Below are positions 22,512 through 24,523 of a stretch of DNA of 24,523 bases, piece by piece (the first letter of the stretch is position 1; every line of letters begins with the position of its first letter). The notes beneath the pieces are model-generated. The model saw nothing but the letters and a program-made list of their open reading frames with translations, made no database searches and had not been told where the DNA came from. Origin of the DNA: Schleiferiaceae bacterium (GTDB lineage: Bacteria > Bacteroidota > Bacteroidia > Flavobacteriales > Schleiferiaceae); assembly GCA_025210575.1 (NCBI GenBank), contig JAOARK010000443.1, positions 1 to 24,523 of the forward strand, in the 5' to 3' direction. The position numbers were made by a program, and so were the translations under genes.

Positions 22512-24523
22512 TTAACGCAACGAAGCTGCAAAACCTTTCTCAAAAGAAACAATTAGTTTCTGCATCATCTTGTCAATAACCTTGTCCGTAAGTGTTTTTG
22601 TGTCGTCCTGAAAAATGAAACTCAACGCATATGATTTTTTACCTTCAGGAAGGTTCTTTCCTTCATACACATCAAATAGATTCACGGACTTCAAGATTCC
22701 TTTCACATTCTTCTTTGCTGTTAATTCAATATCTGCGTACTTGACATTTTTATCTACAAGCAAAGCCAAATCCCTTCTAACGGCAGGATATTTACCAACT
22801 GGAGAATATTTTGATTTATGACGCAAATAGACTTTCTCAAAGTTCTTCCAATTGATCTCAGCATAATAAACGGATTGAGCAACACCAAATTGGTTAAGCA
22901 CCTTGTTACTTACAATGCCAACTGTGGCTACTTTCAATTTTTGACTTTCTAACTGAATAGCATCTCCATACAATTCTGAAGATATTGAAGACTCATTTTG
23001 AACTGTCACACCAAACCTTGACAACAAATTGACTACCTCACCTTTTAGCTGAAAGAAATTTGATGTTGTTGATTTCTCATTCCAATTTTCATTATTCGTA
23101 TTCCCGGTTAATGAAATGGCAACAACCTCTTCTTCTTTGAAACCCTTTTCTGTTTTAAAGTAGTTCTTACCGAACTCTACAAGTTTTAGATCAGGGTTCT
23201 TATGATTAATATTTCTCAACACCACTTCCATCATTCCAAATAACAAACTCTGCGACATTACATTGAGATCGCCACTCAAAGGATTTAATATCCCTACTCT
23301 TTTGTCAGAAGGAAATTCTTCGTAATCTGAATAATATGATTCCTTGGTTAAAGAGTTATTTTGAATTTCATAAAAACCACGAGCCGTTAAAAACTGATTC
23401 ATACTGGCTCTTAGTTCAGAAGGCAGATAACCGCTTGGAATGACAGAAAAAGACATTTGAGAAGGAAGTTCAATTGCATTAAAACCATAAATTCTCAAAA
23501 TCTCTTCAATTACATCTGCCTCTCTAGTTACATCAGCACGATACAAAGGAACCGTTACTTCAAAAGAGTCGTCTACTTCAGCATTTACATGTATATCTAA
23601 AGAGTTCAGAATTTCTCTCACATCCTCTTTAGGAATTTCCTGGCCAATTAGCGTATTGATGCGCTCGAAACTCATTTTAATTTTGGCAGGCTCAAAAGTG
23701 TGTACGATATCAGACTGAATTTCTGATGAGATTTCTCCTCCTCCCAACTCCTTGATCAGCATGGCAGCACGCTTTAGCGCATATTCGGTCATGTCAGGAT
23801 CAACCCCACGTTCATATCTAAATGAAGCGTCCGTATTTAAACCATGCCTTCTAGCTGTTTTTCTCACTGAAACTGGATTGAACCAAGCCGCTTCTAAAAA
23901 CACTTCGGTAGTTGTAGACCCCACACCTGAAGAAGCTCCTCCTAGAACTCCAGCAATGCAAAGTGGAGTATCTCCATCACAAATCATTAAGTCCTTCTCG
24001 TTCAATTCGCGTTCTTTATCATCAAGACTTGTAAATTTTGAACCTGATGGCAGCGTCTTAATAGACACCTTATTTGTCGATATTTTTTCAGCATCAAATG
24101 CATGCAAAGGATGTCCAGTTTCATGAAGCACGAAGTTGGTAATATCAACCACATTATTCTTAGGCGAAAGACCAATTGACTTCAGTCTATTTTTAAGCCA
24201 GTCTGGAGATTCCTCTACCTTAACTTTGGTGAGGGTAAGACCAAAGTATTGACCACATGCTTCTCTATCAACAACCTCGACTTCTATGTTCCTAGAATTG
24301 TTATCCACTTTAAAAGTTGAAACTGAAGGTAACTGAATAGCATGATTCTCCCCTTTCCTTAGAAGTCCTGCCCTTAAATCTCTTGCCACACCGTAATGAC
24401 ACATCGCATCCGTTCTATTCGGGGTCAGACCAATTTCAATAACCGAATCATTTTCTATACTGAACAGTTTTGAAGCAGCCATGCCAATTTCAGATTCCTC
24501 AGGCAGCACCATAATTCCGTCAT
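22512..24523 (-). CDS. pheT: Phenylalanine--tRNA ligase beta subunit (5' end outside window)
   Basis: About 670 residues are present; the frame stays open to the window edge, and roughly the first 140 residues (tRNA-binding domain) lie beyond it. With PheS this subunit forms the heterotetramer that charges tRNA-Phe. Seen in order: the B3/B4 editing region (GLTPNRTDAMCHYGVARDLRA, then VVDITNFV and HPLHAFDA), the B5 domain, the RYERGVDPD block, and the C-terminal FDX-ACB anticodon-binding domain (KYPAVRRDLALLVD). The editing-site motifs look intact. The HDAC-family gene follows after six bases. Confidence 0.96.
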   Translation of the reverse strand, partial: DGIMVLPEESEIGMAASKLFSIENDSVIEIGLTPNRTDAMCHYGVARDLRAGLLRKGENHAIQLPSVSTFKVDNNSRNIEVEVVDREACGQYFGLTLTKVKVEESPDWLKNRLKSIGLSPKNNVVDITNFVLHETGHPLHAFDAEKISTNKVSIKTLPSGSKFTSLDDKERELNEKDLMICDGDTPLCIAGVLGGASSGVGSTTTEVFLEAAWFNPVSVRKTARRHGLNTDASFRYERGVDPDMTEYALKRAAMLIKELGGGEISSEIQSDIVHTFEPAKIKMSFERINTLIGQEIPKEDVREILNSLDIHVNAEVDDSFEVTVPLYRADVTREADVIEEILRIYGFNAIELPSQMSFSVIPSGYLPSELRASMNQFLTARGFYEIQNNSLTKESYYSDYEEFPSDKRVGILNPLSGDLNVMSQSLLFGMMEVVLRNINHKNPDLKLVEFGKNYFKTEKGFKEEEVVAISLTGNTNNENWNEKSTTSNFFQLKGEVVNLLSRFGVTVQNESSISSELYGDAIQLESQKLKVATVGIVSNKVLNQFGVAQSVYYAEINWKNFEKVYLRHKSKYSPVGKYPAVRRDLALLVDKNVKYADIELTAKKNVKGILKSVNLFDVYEGKNLPEGKKSYALSFIFQDDTKTLTDKVIDKMMQKLIVSFEKGFAASLR

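Noticed and set aside
23752..24126. 124-codon plus-strand frame inside pheT
   Set aside because: Antisense to the editing domain of pheT; no own promoter or domain.
1..24523. Prophage, transposon, CRISPR array, toxin-antitoxin or defence island
   Set aside because: No transposase, integrase, repeat array, restriction or toxin-like gene is present; genes are housekeeping or envelope type with uniform composition.

Overview
The window is a densely packed stretch of a Bacteroidota chromosome, most likely from the Flavobacteriales. The evidence is the type IX secretion genes (a PorQ homologue and a cargo protein with a C-terminal sorting domain), the gene order rsfS-ftsH-LUD-cdsA next to birA and pyrE, A/T-rich start regions without clear Shine-Dalgarno sites, and many copies of the Bacteroidota -7 promoter element TANNTTTG. 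I see no mobile element, CRISPR array, rRNA or tRNA. Twenty-four genes are called; the first (lon) and the last (pheT) run off the window. No stretch longer than about 210 bases lacks a gene.

Layout. 1-2257 (+): 3' end of lon, a terminator, then porQ and cmk. 2287-6730 (-): an operon read rsfS, ftsH, a LUD-domain gene and cdsA, followed by an acyl-CoA-binding protein gene with its own promoter. 6793-7569 (+): birA, tail to tail with pyrE and an SRPBCC gene (7566-8601, -). 8610-9628 (+): a Nudix hydrolase and a small membrane protein, divergent from pyrE with only 8 bp between the start codons. 9651-11086 (-): ddl then coaD. 11296-14964 (+): a tightly coupled trio of PASTA protein, T9SS cargo and RluD-type pseudouridine synthase. 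15027-16729 (+): a di-haem cytochrome c peroxidase-like lipoprotein and an LPP20-like lipoprotein. 16753-20228 (-): long-chain acyl-CoA ligase and an amidohydrolase lipoprotein. 20397-20567 (+): a 56-residue protein resembling PID-CTERM sorting-signal proteins. 20630-24523 (-): pheT, a histone-deacetylase-fold amidohydrolase and an LpxR-like outer-membrane lipid A deacylase.

How the genes fit together. Most are housekeeping genes for protein quality control (Lon, FtsH), nucleotide synthesis (Cmk, PyrE), cofactors (BirA, CoaD), ribosome function (RsfS, RluD, PheT) and envelope lipids and wall (CdsA, acyl-CoA ligase, ACBP, Ddl, PASTA protein, LpxR-like). The accessory part is envelope-centred: PorQ belongs to the T9SS machinery that would export the cargo encoded at 12149, and the small PID-CTERM-like protein implies a second, exosortase-type sorting route whose enzyme is not in this window.

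Nothing here is clearly a new defence or biosynthetic system. The points most worth a second look are three genes whose -7 promoter element lies exactly 5 nt before the ATG, implying leaderless mRNAs; the pyrE/Nudix junction, where one promoter overlaps the other gene's start codon; the PID-CTERM-like miniprotein; and the LUD gene locked between ftsH and cdsA.
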